NCBI GenBank assembly: GCA_023424965.1 | Contig: JAFADI010000146.1 | Coordinates: forward strand, 1-36,313 | Reading direction: 5' to 3' | Length of the DNA: 36,313 nucleotides | DNA from: Bacillota bacterium | Lineage (GTDB): Bacteria > Bacillota > Clostridia > Acetivibrionales > JAFADI01 | Shown here: one piece after another, positions 23,892 through 31,055 of the stretch | Layout of the letters: each line of letters opens with the position of its first letter | Numbering within the stretch: the stretch's first letter is position 1 | Translations under genes and position numbers: made by a program | The notes under the pieces: generated by a model | What the model was told of the DNA's origin: nothing | Database searches by the model: none | Seen by the model: only the letters and a program-made list of their open reading frames with translations

Positions 23892-25105
23892 TGACGGATT
23901 CGTTTGAGGCCATGGGCTTAAAACCTGATCTTATCGAGGCATTGAAGAAGGACAATATTACCATACCCACCGGCATACAGCAAAAGGTGATTCCCGAAGC
24001 CTTAAAGGGCAAGGATATCATCGCCCGGTCGGAGACAGGCACGGGGAAGACCCTGGCCTACCTGCTCCCCATGTTTGATAGGCTCAATGCCTCCGCCAGG
24101 GAAATGCAGGCTCTGGTGCTGGTTCCCACCCACGAGCTGGCCATACAGATACAGCGGACCATGGAGTTTTTGTCCAACAATTCGGAGACCAGGCTTGCTT
24201 CAGTGCCCATCATCGGGAATGTGAATATCGACAGGCAGGTCGAGAAGCTGAAGGAGAGGCCCCAGATGATCGTAGGGTCCCCGGGCAGAATACTGGAGCT
24301 CATTAAGAAGAGAAAGATATCCGCCCACACCATAAAGACCATCGTCCTGGACGAAGCGGACCGGCTGATGGACGACAACAACCTGGAATTTGTGAAGGCC
24401 GTAATCAAAAGTACCTTGAAGGACCGGCAGATCATGGCCTTTTCCGCTACCATGTCCCAGCAGTCGAAAACAAGGGTGGAAGAGCTGATGAAGGCTCCGG
24501 AATTTGTCACCAGCGAAGGAGAAACTCCCATCCCCGGCTCCATCGAGCATGTCTATTTTCTTGCGGAGCAGAGGGACAAGGTGGAGGTTCTGAGAAAGCT
24601 GGCGAGGATATTGAACCCTGAGAGGGCCATCGTGTTTGTAAACAACCAGGGCAATGAGACGGAGCTTTCCGCGTCCAAGCTGAAGTTCCACGGTCTGAAG
24701 GCGGAAAGCATCCACGGAACCAGCAGAAAGCTGGACAGGAAAAAGACCATGGAGGACTTCCGGACGGGAAAGATACAGCTGCTGGTGGCCTCGGACATCG
24801 CCGCCAGAGGATTGGATATCGAAGGGATTACCCACATCTTCAGTTTAAACCTTCCCGAGGACCCGAAGGACTACATTCACCGGGTGGGGAGGACAGGAAG
24901 GAAGGGCCGGACAGGTGTGGCGGTATCCATCATAACACCCCGGGAACTGGAACTGGTCAAGAAGTATGAAAAAGTACTGAAAATAACGATGGTTAAGAAA
25001 TTCATGTATGAAGGAAAAATTCTTGAAGGCAGCAGGCCTCCTGCCAGGAGGAGCCCCAAAGAAGCCGGCGGAGTAAAAAAGAAGGGAATGCCTCGTTCCA
25101 AATAG
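23891..25105 (+). CDS. DEAD-box RNA helicase
   Basis: ATP-dependent RNA unwinding; 404 residues with the core two RecA domains and a short basic tail (RRSPKEAGGVKKKGMPRSK). Motifs: Q motif (PTGIQQKVIP), I ETGTGKT 48-54, Ia PTHELA, GSPGR, II DEAD 154-157, III SAT, IV IVFVNN, V ASDIAARGLD, VI HRVGRTGR. There is no DbpA-type RNA-binding extension. It resembles Bacillus YfmL/CshB-size helicases that act in ribosome assembly or cold adaptation, but orthology is not proven. The start codon overlaps the stop of the ABC-F gene. A strong terminator follows. Confidence 0.95.
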   Translation: MTDSFEAMGLKPDLIEALKKDNITIPTGIQQKVIPEALKGKDIIARSETGTGKTLAYLLPMFDRLNASAREMQALVLVPTHELAIQIQRTMEFLSNNSETRLASVPIIGNVNIDRQVEKLKERPQMIVGSPGRILELIKKRKISAHTIKTIVLDEADRLMDDNNLEFVKAVIKSTLKDRQIMAFSATMSQQSKTRVEELMKAPEFVTSEGETPIPGSIEHVYFLAEQRDKVEVLRKLARILNPERAIVFVNNQGNETELSASKLKFHGLKAESIHGTSRKLDRKKTMEDFRTGKIQLLVASDIAARGLDIEGITHIFSLNLPEDPKDYIHRVGRTGRKGRTGVAVSIITPRELELVKKYEKVLKITMVKKFMYEGKILEGSRPPARRSPKEAGGVKKKGMPRSK

Positions 25106-25119
25106 AGGCATTCCCTTTT
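25084..25119 (+). terminator. Rho-independent terminator after the helicase gene
   Basis: An 11-base perfect stem: 25084-25094 with 25105-25115, ten-base loop, followed by TTTT. The left arm lies inside the last codons of the helicase gene and the stop codon is in the loop. Confidence 0.85.
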
Positions 25120-25129
25120 CCATTTGCGC

Positions 25130-25187
25130 CATTTGCGGAGCAAATCAGGCTAAAAACGATGGGGCTCGATGCCCCGGAGTTTTTTTT
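25130..25187 (+). repeat. Structured repeat element, copy 1
   Basis: ATTTGC-GGA-GCAAAT (25131-25145) forms a first hairpin; after an A-rich linker, GGGGC-TCGAT-GCCCC (25161-25175) forms a second, followed by GGAG and eight T. A 23-base core (25157-25179) is identical to copy 2 at 26470-26492. It lies between the helicase terminator and the promoter of the binding-protein gene. It may act as a second terminator. Confidence 0.7.
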
Positions 25188-25198
25188 AGTTCATTTTC

Positions 25199-25207
25199 TG
25201 GTATAAT
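25199..25207 (+). promoter_or_regulatory. Extended -10 promoter for the ABC importer operon
   Basis: TGGTATAAT, 82 bases before ATG 25289. No convincing -35. The leader of about 75 bases has a GAGGGGCCGGAGG segment; I see no known riboswitch in it. Confidence 0.55.
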
Positions 25208-25288
25208 TGTGGATTTTTATCGGATTGTTCGAGGGGCCGGAGGGAACTACAATAAACATATAAAATAAATGTTTTGGAGGAGAGACAC

Positions 25289-26368
25289 ATGAAGAAAAGT
25301 CTTGCTATTCTTTTGACAGTGTGCATGTTATTCACTTTCGCGGCATGTTCAGGCAGTGCTCCGGAAAAGCCGGAAGCTCCGGCAAAAACCGATGAGGCTG
25401 CAAAAGAGCCGGAAAAGAAGGCAGAAGCTGATAAACCGGGTTCAAAAGAGCTGGTGGTATATTGCCCTCACCCTGTAGAATTCATCAATCCCATCATTGC
25501 CGAGTTTGAAGCCAAGACGGGCATTTCCGCCGAGGTGGTGACCGCCGGTACGGGAGAACTTCTCAAAAGAGTGGAAGCGGAGCAGGCAAATCCGCTGGGA
25601 GACGTATTTTGGGGAGGCTCGCTCTCTACAGTCAGCCCTAAAAAAGAACTGTTTGAGAATTACAAGTCCGCCAATGAAGATGCCGTTTTTGACTACTGCA
25701 AGAATACCGAAGGCATGATCACAAGATTTACCGTAATCCCCAGCGTCATCATGATCAACAAAAAGCTTATCGGAGACATCAAGGTTGAAGGCTACGCAGA
25801 TGTTCTCAATCCAAAACTCAAAGGAAAGATTGCCTTTGCCGATCCGGCAAAATCCTCCTCTTCCTTTGAACACATCATCAACATGCTCTATGCCATGGGA
25901 AAAGGCGACCCGGATAAAGGCTGGGACTATGTAAGCCAGCTGTGCGAAAATCTTGGCGGCAAGCTGCTGAGCGGTTCTTCCGCGGTATACAAGGGAGTGG
26001 CCGACGGTGAATATACGGTAGGACTTACCTTTGAAGAAGGCGCCGCCAAGTATGTAAAAGACGGAGCTCCCGTTGAGGTGGTCTATATGAAGGAAGGCGT
26101 CGTGTCCAAGCCGGATGCGGTTCAGATTATCAAAGGGGCGAAAAACATGGACAATGCGAAAAAGTTCATTGACTTCGTAACCAGCAAGGATACCCAGACC
26201 ATGATTGCAAACCAGCTCAGCAGGCGTTCCGTAAGAACGGATGTGCCGGCGGCGGAAGGCTTGAAGCAGATGAGCGAGATCAATTCCATCAAGGACGACG
26301 ATGCGGTGGTAATGGCCAACAAACAGGCCTGGCTGGATAAGTTCAAGGACATATACACCAGCAAATAA
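25289..26368 (+). CDS. ABC-importer substrate-binding lipoprotein, AfuA/FbpA type
   Basis: Extracellular ligand-binding protein of 359 residues, anchored by lipid: signal KKSLAILLTVCMLFTFAACSG with lipobox Cys20, then a Pro/Glu/Lys linker up to about residue 52. The periplasmic-binding fold follows: ELVVYCPHPVEFINPIIAEFEAKTGI, GDVFWGGSLST, PSVIMINKK, GKIAFADPAKSSSS, then the hinge and GLTFEEGAAKYVKDGAPVEVVYMKEGVV and ANQLSRRSVRTD. This family has iron(III), phosphonate and sugar-phosphate members; the double-Tyr iron ligand pair of FbpA is not obvious. ATG 25289 has GGAGGAG six bases upstream. The following genes encode its ATPase, permease and a HAD phosphatase. Confidence 0.88.
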   Translation: MKKSLAILLTVCMLFTFAACSGSAPEKPEAPAKTDEAAKEPEKKAEADKPGSKELVVYCPHPVEFINPIIAEFEAKTGISAEVVTAGTGELLKRVEAEQANPLGDVFWGGSLSTVSPKKELFENYKSANEDAVFDYCKNTEGMITRFTVIPSVIMINKKLIGDIKVEGYADVLNPKLKGKIAFADPAKSSSSFEHIINMLYAMGKGDPDKGWDYVSQLCENLGGKLLSGSSAVYKGVADGEYTVGLTFEEGAAKYVKDGAPVEVVYMKEGVVSKPDAVQIIKGAKNMDNAKKFIDFVTSKDTQTMIANQLSRRSVRTDVPAAEGLKQMSEINSIKDDDAVVMANKQAWLDKFKDIYTSK

Positions 26369-26397
26369 TAATCAAATGAAAATGGATTATTGATCAT

Positions 26398-26436
26398 ATA
26401 TAAGCCCGCGACTTTCCAAATGTTGTGGGCTTATAT
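26398..26436 (+). promoter_or_regulatory. Intercistronic hairpin after the binding-protein gene
   Basis: A 15-base stem with two G-T pairs, 26398-26412 with 26422-26436, loop of nine bases, not followed by a T-run. Such structures protect the binding-protein part of an ABC operon mRNA from 3' exonucleases, which raises its level over the ATPase and permease. Confidence 0.6.
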
Positions 26437-26442
26437 TTGGGC

Positions 26443-26502
26443 CATTTGCCCGTCAAATCTGGCCAAAAGCGATGGGGCTCGATGCCCCGGAGCTTTTATT
26501 TA
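26443..26502 (+). repeat. Structured repeat element, copy 2
   Basis: ATTTG-CCCGT-CAAAT (26444-26458) is the first hairpin, GGGGC-TCGAT-GCCCC within 26470-26492 the second, followed by GGAG and a T-rich run (CTTTTATTTA). The 23-base core is identical to copy 1. In the first hairpin the loop differs but the stem is kept. The element ends only a few bases before the AGGAGGA of the ATPase gene, so it may limit readthrough or translation of that gene. Confidence 0.7.
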
Positions 26503-26517
26503 TAGGAGGATTGTTAC

Positions 26518-27636
26518 ATGAGTGTAGCTATACATGCAGAGAATGTTGTAAAAAGATATGACAGGGTCACCATCATCCCCGATCTTTCGGTGGAAATCAA
26601 AAACGGTGAACTGTTCACACTGCTGGGGCCTTCCGGCTGTGGAAAGACCACGCTTTTGCGAATGATTGCGGGCTTCAACTCCATCGAAGGCGGGGCTGTC
26701 AAATTCGACGGTATGGTGATCAACGATATTCCCGCCCATAAGAGGAACATCGGGATGGTGTTCCAGAACTATGCCATTTTCCCTCATCTGACGGTTAAAC
26801 AGAATGTGGAGTACGGCCTGAAGCTCAGGAAAATTTCCAAAAAGGAGATGGAAGCAAGGGTTGAAGACATCCTGAGGGTGGTGAGGATCGACGACTACAG
26901 GGACCGGCTGCCGGAAAGACTGTCGGGAGGGCAGCAGCAGCGTGTGGCCCTGGCCCGTGCCATCGTCATTCATCCCAGCGTGCTGCTGATGGATGAGCCT
27001 CTGTCAAACCTGGATGCAAAGCTCAGGATAGAAATGAGAAGCGCCATAAGGGACATACAGAAAAAGGTGGGTATCACTACCGTCTATGTGACCCATGACC
27101 AGGAGGAGGCCCTTGCCATCTCCGACAGGATCGCGGTGATGAAGGAGGGCATCATCCAGCAGGTGGGGAAACCCTTCGACATATACAGCCGCCCCGCCAA
27201 TGTCTTCGTTGCCACCTTCATCGGCCATTCCAACCTGTTGAAAGGAAACATACAACTGGAGGGGGAAAACAAATACCTGGTGTTCCGGGATGGCTACAGA
27301 ATCCGTATGAACAACCTGGTTGACGGCCTCAAAGACAACCAGGAGGTAATTGCGGCGGTCCGGCCGGAAGAGTTCTCTATTGAAGCCGCCGGCATCGAAG
27401 CGAAAATAAAAACAAGCACTTTCCTCGGAAAACACATCAACTACGAAATCCTGCTGGGAGAGCATATGGTAGTGGAGGGTCAGCCTTCCAACGAGTTGTC
27501 CCAGTACCTGGGGCTTGCCGGGAAAAGCTATTCCGACAACGATAGCGTATGCCTTGTTCCAAATGCGGATAAAATCAACGTCTTCACCGGAGATGGGGAA
27601 CGAAGTCTGATCAAGGATGTGAAAAAGTATGACTAA
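26518..27636 (+). CDS. ABC transporter ATP-binding protein, FbpC/AfuC type
   Basis: Energises import; 372 residues. ATPase domain: Walker A GPSGCGKT 37-44, Q-loop VFQNYAIFPHLTV, signature LSGGQQQR 135-142, Walker B VLLMDEPLSNLD, and H-loop TVYVTHDQEEA. From about 235 on there is a TOBE-like C-terminal domain (VFVATFIGHSNLLKGNI; IAAVRPEEFSIEA). The family transports iron, sulfate, polyamines, or, for AfuC, hexose phosphates. AGGAGGA lies seven bases before ATG. Its stop overlaps the permease start by eight bases, so the two are coupled. Confidence 0.94.
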   Translation: MSVAIHAENVVKRYDRVTIIPDLSVEIKNGELFTLLGPSGCGKTTLLRMIAGFNSIEGGAVKFDGMVINDIPAHKRNIGMVFQNYAIFPHLTVKQNVEYGLKLRKISKKEMEARVEDILRVVRIDDYRDRLPERLSGGQQQRVALARAIVIHPSVLLMDEPLSNLDAKLRIEMRSAIRDIQKKVGITTVYVTHDQEEALAISDRIAVMKEGIIQQVGKPFDIYSRPANVFVATFIGHSNLLKGNIQLEGENKYLVFRDGYRIRMNNLVDGLKDNQEVIAAVRPEEFSIEAAGIEAKIKTSTFLGKHINYEILLGEHMVVEGQPSNELSQYLGLAGKSYSDNDSVCLVPNADKINVFTGDGERSLIKDVKKYD

Positions 27637-29284
27637 GCTCAAATTCAAGCTTGATTTCTGGACCATGGTGACCCTTGTCATTTCGCTGATCTTTGCAGTA
27701 TTCCTGATATATCCCCTGTTCTCCCTGTTTCTGAGCAGCTTTAAAGACCCTGCAACGGGGCTGTTCACCTTTAACAACTTTCTGAAATTTTTTGAGAAGA
27801 AATATTATTACCAGGGACTCATCAACAGCTTTATGGTTACGGCCTGCGTCACCCTTCTGGCTATATTGATCGGCGCCCCCATCGCTTATCTCATGAGTGC
27901 CTTCAAAATAAAAGGCAAGGGACTGGTGGAGATTCTCATCATCATCTCCATGCTTTCCCCACCCTTTATCGGAGCGTATTCCTGGGTGCTGCTGTGCGGC
28001 CGCAGCGGTGTCGTGACGAAGTTCTTCGAAAATATTCTCGGCATCCGGCTGCCCACCATCTATGGTTTTGCCGGGATACTCCTGGTGCTGACCCTGAAGC
28101 TGTACCCTTTCATTTACCTGTACGTGTCGGGGGCCCTGAAAAAGATCGACGTATCCCTGAGTGAGGCGGCAGAGAGCCTGGGCTGCAACTCTTTCAAAAA
28201 GGTTTTTACCATTATCCTGCCCCTCATCCTGCCCACCCTGCTGGCAGGCTCCCTGCTGGTATTCATGAACGCCCTGGCGGATTTCGGAACGCCCATGCTG
28301 ATCGGTGAAGGCTTCAATGTAATGCCGGTGCTGATCTACTCCGAATTTATCAGCGAGGTGGGAGGACAGGCGAATTTTGCGGCGGCCATGTCCACCATCA
28401 TGGTCATCATTACCGCCCTGCTTTTTATGGGACAGAAATATGTGATCAATAAGAAATCCTTTACCATGAGCTCCCTGAGGCCCATGAAGCCCAAGGAAAT
28501 CGGCGGGCTGAAGGGAAGCTTTGCCCATGCCTTTATCTACCTTGTAATTTTTCTTTCCATCATACCGCAGCTTACGGTGGTCTATACATCTTTCCTGAAG
28601 ACCAGGGGCGCCATGTTTACGTCGGAGTTTTCCTTCAAAAGCTACCAGACGGTATTTTCCAAGCTGGGAAGCTCCATCGCCAACACTTACCTGTATGGGC
28701 TTGTGGCCATATTGATCATTGTTCTACTGGGAATGCTCATCGCATATATTTCCACCAGAAGAAAGAACCTATTTACCTCGGCCATTGACGCCATCACCAT
28801 GTTCCCTTACATCATACCGGGGTCGGTGCTTGGTATTACCCTCCTTCTGGCATTCAACAAAAGGCCCCTGCTGCTGAGCGGGACCTTCCTCATCCTGGTG
28901 GTGGCCTTTGTGGTGAGGAGACTGCCCTATACCCTGCGTTCCAGCGCCGCCATCCTTTACCAGATCAGTCCCAGCATGGAGGAGGCGTCCATCAGTCTGG
29001 GCTGCTCGCCGGTGAAAACCTTTTTCAAGGTCACTGCGGTCATGATGCTGCCGGGAGTGTTTGCGGGAGCTATCTTGAGCTGGATCACCGTCATCAACGA
29101 ACTGAGTGCCTCCGTTATTCTCTATACCGGCAATACCAGGACCATGTCGGTATCCATCTATACGGAGGTTATCAGGGCAAGCTATGGAACGGCGGCGGCG
29201 CTGTCCACCATTTTGACGGTAACCACCATCATCTCCCTTGTAATCTTCTTTAAGATTTCCGGGAGCAAGGAAGTCAGTGTTTAA
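27629..29284 (+). CDS. ABC transporter double permease, FbpB/AfuB type
   Basis: Integral membrane component with two fused permease domains; 551 residues and about 12 hydrophobic helices. Each half carries the EAA loop that contacts the ATPase: SLSEAAESLGCNSFKKVF (about 171-188) in the first half and MEEASISLGCSPVKTFF (about 450-466) in the second. This fused layout is characteristic of the iron/sugar-phosphate group, where one polypeptide forms the whole channel. The substrate cannot be read. It overlaps the ATPase gene by eight bases, and the HAD gene starts 12 bases after its stop. Confidence 0.93.
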   Translation: MTKLKFKLDFWTMVTLVISLIFAVFLIYPLFSLFLSSFKDPATGLFTFNNFLKFFEKKYYYQGLINSFMVTACVTLLAILIGAPIAYLMSAFKIKGKGLVEILIIISMLSPPFIGAYSWVLLCGRSGVVTKFFENILGIRLPTIYGFAGILLVLTLKLYPFIYLYVSGALKKIDVSLSEAAESLGCNSFKKVFTIILPLILPTLLAGSLLVFMNALADFGTPMLIGEGFNVMPVLIYSEFISEVGGQANFAAAMSTIMVIITALLFMGQKYVINKKSFTMSSLRPMKPKEIGGLKGSFAHAFIYLVIFLSIIPQLTVVYTSFLKTRGAMFTSEFSFKSYQTVFSKLGSSIANTYLYGLVAILIIVLLGMLIAYISTRRKNLFTSAIDAITMFPYIIPGSVLGITLLLAFNKRPLLLSGTFLILVVAFVVRRLPYTLRSSAAILYQISPSMEEASISLGCSPVKTFFKVTAVMMLPGVFAGAILSWITVINELSASVILYTGNTRTMSVSIYTEVIRASYGTAAALSTILTVTTIISLVIFFKISGSKEVSV

Positions 29285-29296
29285 GGAGGAAATTGA

Positions 29297-30181
29297 ATGC
29301 AGCAATACAAAGGCTATCTTGTGGTTTCGGACCTGGACGGTACCCTGATCAATTCAAACCAGAAGGTTTCGAAACAAAACATGGATGCCATTGCACACTT
29401 TGTGGAGGAGGGCGGTTTGTTCGCGGTGGCCACGGGGCGGACGGAGCTCAATGTAAAGCCCTTTATCCGGGGACTGGACATCAACTGCCCCTGCATCCTC
29501 TACAATGGGGCAGGCATCTATGATCTGGAAAAACAGCAGTTCATCAAATGCTCCTATCTGGACAGGGCACAACTGCTGGGACCCATGGAGAAAATCCTGG
29601 CGGAACACAAAACCCTGTGCATGCAGATATTTACGCCCGGAAAAATGTTCATCACCAGCGGCCCCGAGACGGTGGACCCGGTGGTGACGGCGGAAGGGCA
29701 GTCCTTTGAGCTTGTGTCCCTGCAGGAGGCTGCAGGGCATGAATGGGTGAAAGTACTGCTGCACTGTACTAATCCCGTCCTGCTGGACATCGAAAGCTTC
29801 CTGGGACGGACCCTCGCTCCCGGAGTCGTCAACAGTGTCTTTTCAACCTCCACCTACCTGGAGCTCCTGCCCTTTGCAGTGTCAAAGGGCAGCGCACTGC
29901 TGGAACTGCTGGACATCGTGAAGGTGGAGAGGGAAAATTCCATCGCCATCGGCGATTACCACAACGACATGGAAATGGTTGCGGCGGCGGGCCTGGGGGT
30001 GGCCACGGCGAACGCACACCAGGCATTGAAGGACACGGCGGACCTCATCACCGTAAGCAATGACGAGCATGCCATCCATACCCTCATTTACAGGGAAATA
30101 CCGGAATATCGCAGGAGGCTCAAAGAGAGCAGAAGGAAGAGGTTATATAATTCAGGCATGGAAGGCGCTAGTTTGAATTAG
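29297..30181 (+). CDS. HAD-superfamily phosphatase, Cof type
   Basis: Phosphate-ester hydrolase of 294 residues. Motif I DLDGTLIN with the nucleophile Asp12 and acid Asp14; motif II region ATGRT; Lys in AVSKGSAL (motif III); motif IV GDYHNDMEMVAAAGLGVATANA. The cap is the large C2B type of the Cof/YbiV/YidA group, which acts on sugar phosphates and related metabolites. AAGGAGG lies six bases before ATG. It is the last gene of the ABC importer operon, where the most economical role is removing the phosphate of an imported or resulting sugar phosphate. Confidence 0.93.
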   Translation: MQQYKGYLVVSDLDGTLINSNQKVSKQNMDAIAHFVEEGGLFAVATGRTELNVKPFIRGLDINCPCILYNGAGIYDLEKQQFIKCSYLDRAQLLGPMEKILAEHKTLCMQIFTPGKMFITSGPETVDPVVTAEGQSFELVSLQEAAGHEWVKVLLHCTNPVLLDIESFLGRTLAPGVVNSVFSTSTYLELLPFAVSKGSALLELLDIVKVERENSIAIGDYHNDMEMVAAAGLGVATANAHQALKDTADLITVSNDEHAIHTLIYREIPEYRRRLKESRRKRLYNSGMEGASLN

Positions 30182-30211
30182 CGGCTTCATCTATAAAACG
30201 GTATAAAAGGG

Positions 30212-30245
30212 GCTCCTTTTCAGTGTGAAAAGGGGTCTCTCCCTT
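30212..30245. terminator. Bidirectional terminator between HAD and response-regulator genes
   Basis: An 11-base stem with G-T pairs, 30212-30222 with 30226-30236, three-base loop. On the minus strand it runs on into CCCCTTTTATA, on + into CTCTCCCTTTG. It lies in the gap between the two convergent operons. Confidence 0.6.
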
Positions 30246-30248
30246 TGT

Positions 30249-31055
30249 TTACGCGTTTTTGTGGATGACATGGCTGGTGGACTTTATAAACTCCGTGGGA
30301 GAGGAATTGGTGTATTTTTTGAAAACATTGCAAAAATGCTTGTATTCGCTGAAGCCCGTCAGGTTGGAAACCTCATAGACGCGGTATTTTCCCGCATTGA
30401 GCAGCTCAATGGCCTTCTGGATCCTGTATTTGTTGAGGATGTCCAGAAAAGTCTGGGAGGTCTCATCCCGGAATTTTCTGCTCAAATAACTGTGGCTTAC
30501 GCCCAGATCACCGGCGATGGATTCAATGCTGATTTTCTGGCTGTAATTCACTTTAATCTGCTTTAGCGCCTCCGTCACATAGTAATTTGTCCTGTCGCCG
30601 GAGGCGATATAGATGTCCAGGTCCACCAGGTTGATGTTTTCTGCAGCCTTTGTCTTTTCCAGCAGGTTTCCGTAAACCTTTTCCTGGCTGATTTCAAGCT
30701 TGACCTTCTCAATGATGCCCACCAGCTTTTCCTCATCGACGGGTTTTAACAGATATTCGAAAACCTTCAAGGAAATTGCCTGCTTGGCGTATTCGAATTC
30801 CGAATAGCTGGTAAGGACGATGCTGTGGAATTTGTAGATCTTCAGAGCCTTTTCCAGCATTTCTATTCCGTCCATCAGGGGCATCCGGATATCCGTGATC
30901 ACCAGGTCGGGCCTGTGTTCTTCGATCAATGCCAGGCCCTCCAGGCCGTCGCAGGCCTCTCCGGCAATGATGCAATCCAGCGCCAGCCAGTCGACGGAAT
31001 GGATCAGTCCTTTTCTTATGATGTCTTCGTCTTCAACGATTAACACTTTCAGCAT
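30249..31055 (-). CDS. AraC-type response regulator, YesN-like
   Basis: DNA-binding partner of the histidine kinase encoded before it; 268 residues. Receiver domain 1-120: acidic pocket EDED, phosphoacceptor Asp55 (VITDIRMPLMDG), T/S in LTSYSEFEYA, Lys in LLKPVD. The C-terminal AraC domain (about 165-265) has two HTH units: SIESIAGDLGVSHSYLSRKFRDETSQTF and RVYEVSNLTGFSEYKHFCNVFKKYTNSSPTEF. The GAGG before ATG 31055 overlaps the end of the kinase gene; ATG 31061 and GTG 31067 are alternative starts. It is convergent with the ABC importer operon, which is its most likely target. Confidence 0.93.
   Translation of the reverse strand: MLKVLIVEDEDIIRKGLIHSVDWLALDCIIAGEACDGLEGLALIEEHRPDLVITDIRMPLMDGIEMLEKALKIYKFHSIVLTSYSEFEYAKQAISLKVFEYLLKPVDEEKLVGIIEKVKLEISQEKVYGNLLEKTKAAENINLVDLDIYIASGDRTNYYVTEALKQIKVNYSQKISIESIAGDLGVSHSYLSRKFRDETSQTFLDILNKYRIQKAIELLNAGKYRVYEVSNLTGFSEYKHFCNVFKKYTNSSPTEFIKSTSHVIHKNA

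Noticed and set aside
25130..25187. Known riboswitch (c-di-GMP, fluoride, guanidine or similar) upstream of the importer
   Set aside because: I compared the conserved parts from memory: no GEMM core, no fluoride GAUG...CUGAUG layout, no ACGR loops. The element also lies upstream of the promoter, so it is not in the leader of the importer mRNA.
25289..29284. Iron(III) importer as final label
   Set aside because: The family name suggests iron, but the iron-binding Tyr pair is not obvious, and the HAD phosphatase and YesM/YesN partners fit sugar phosphates better. Left open as AfuA/FbpA type.
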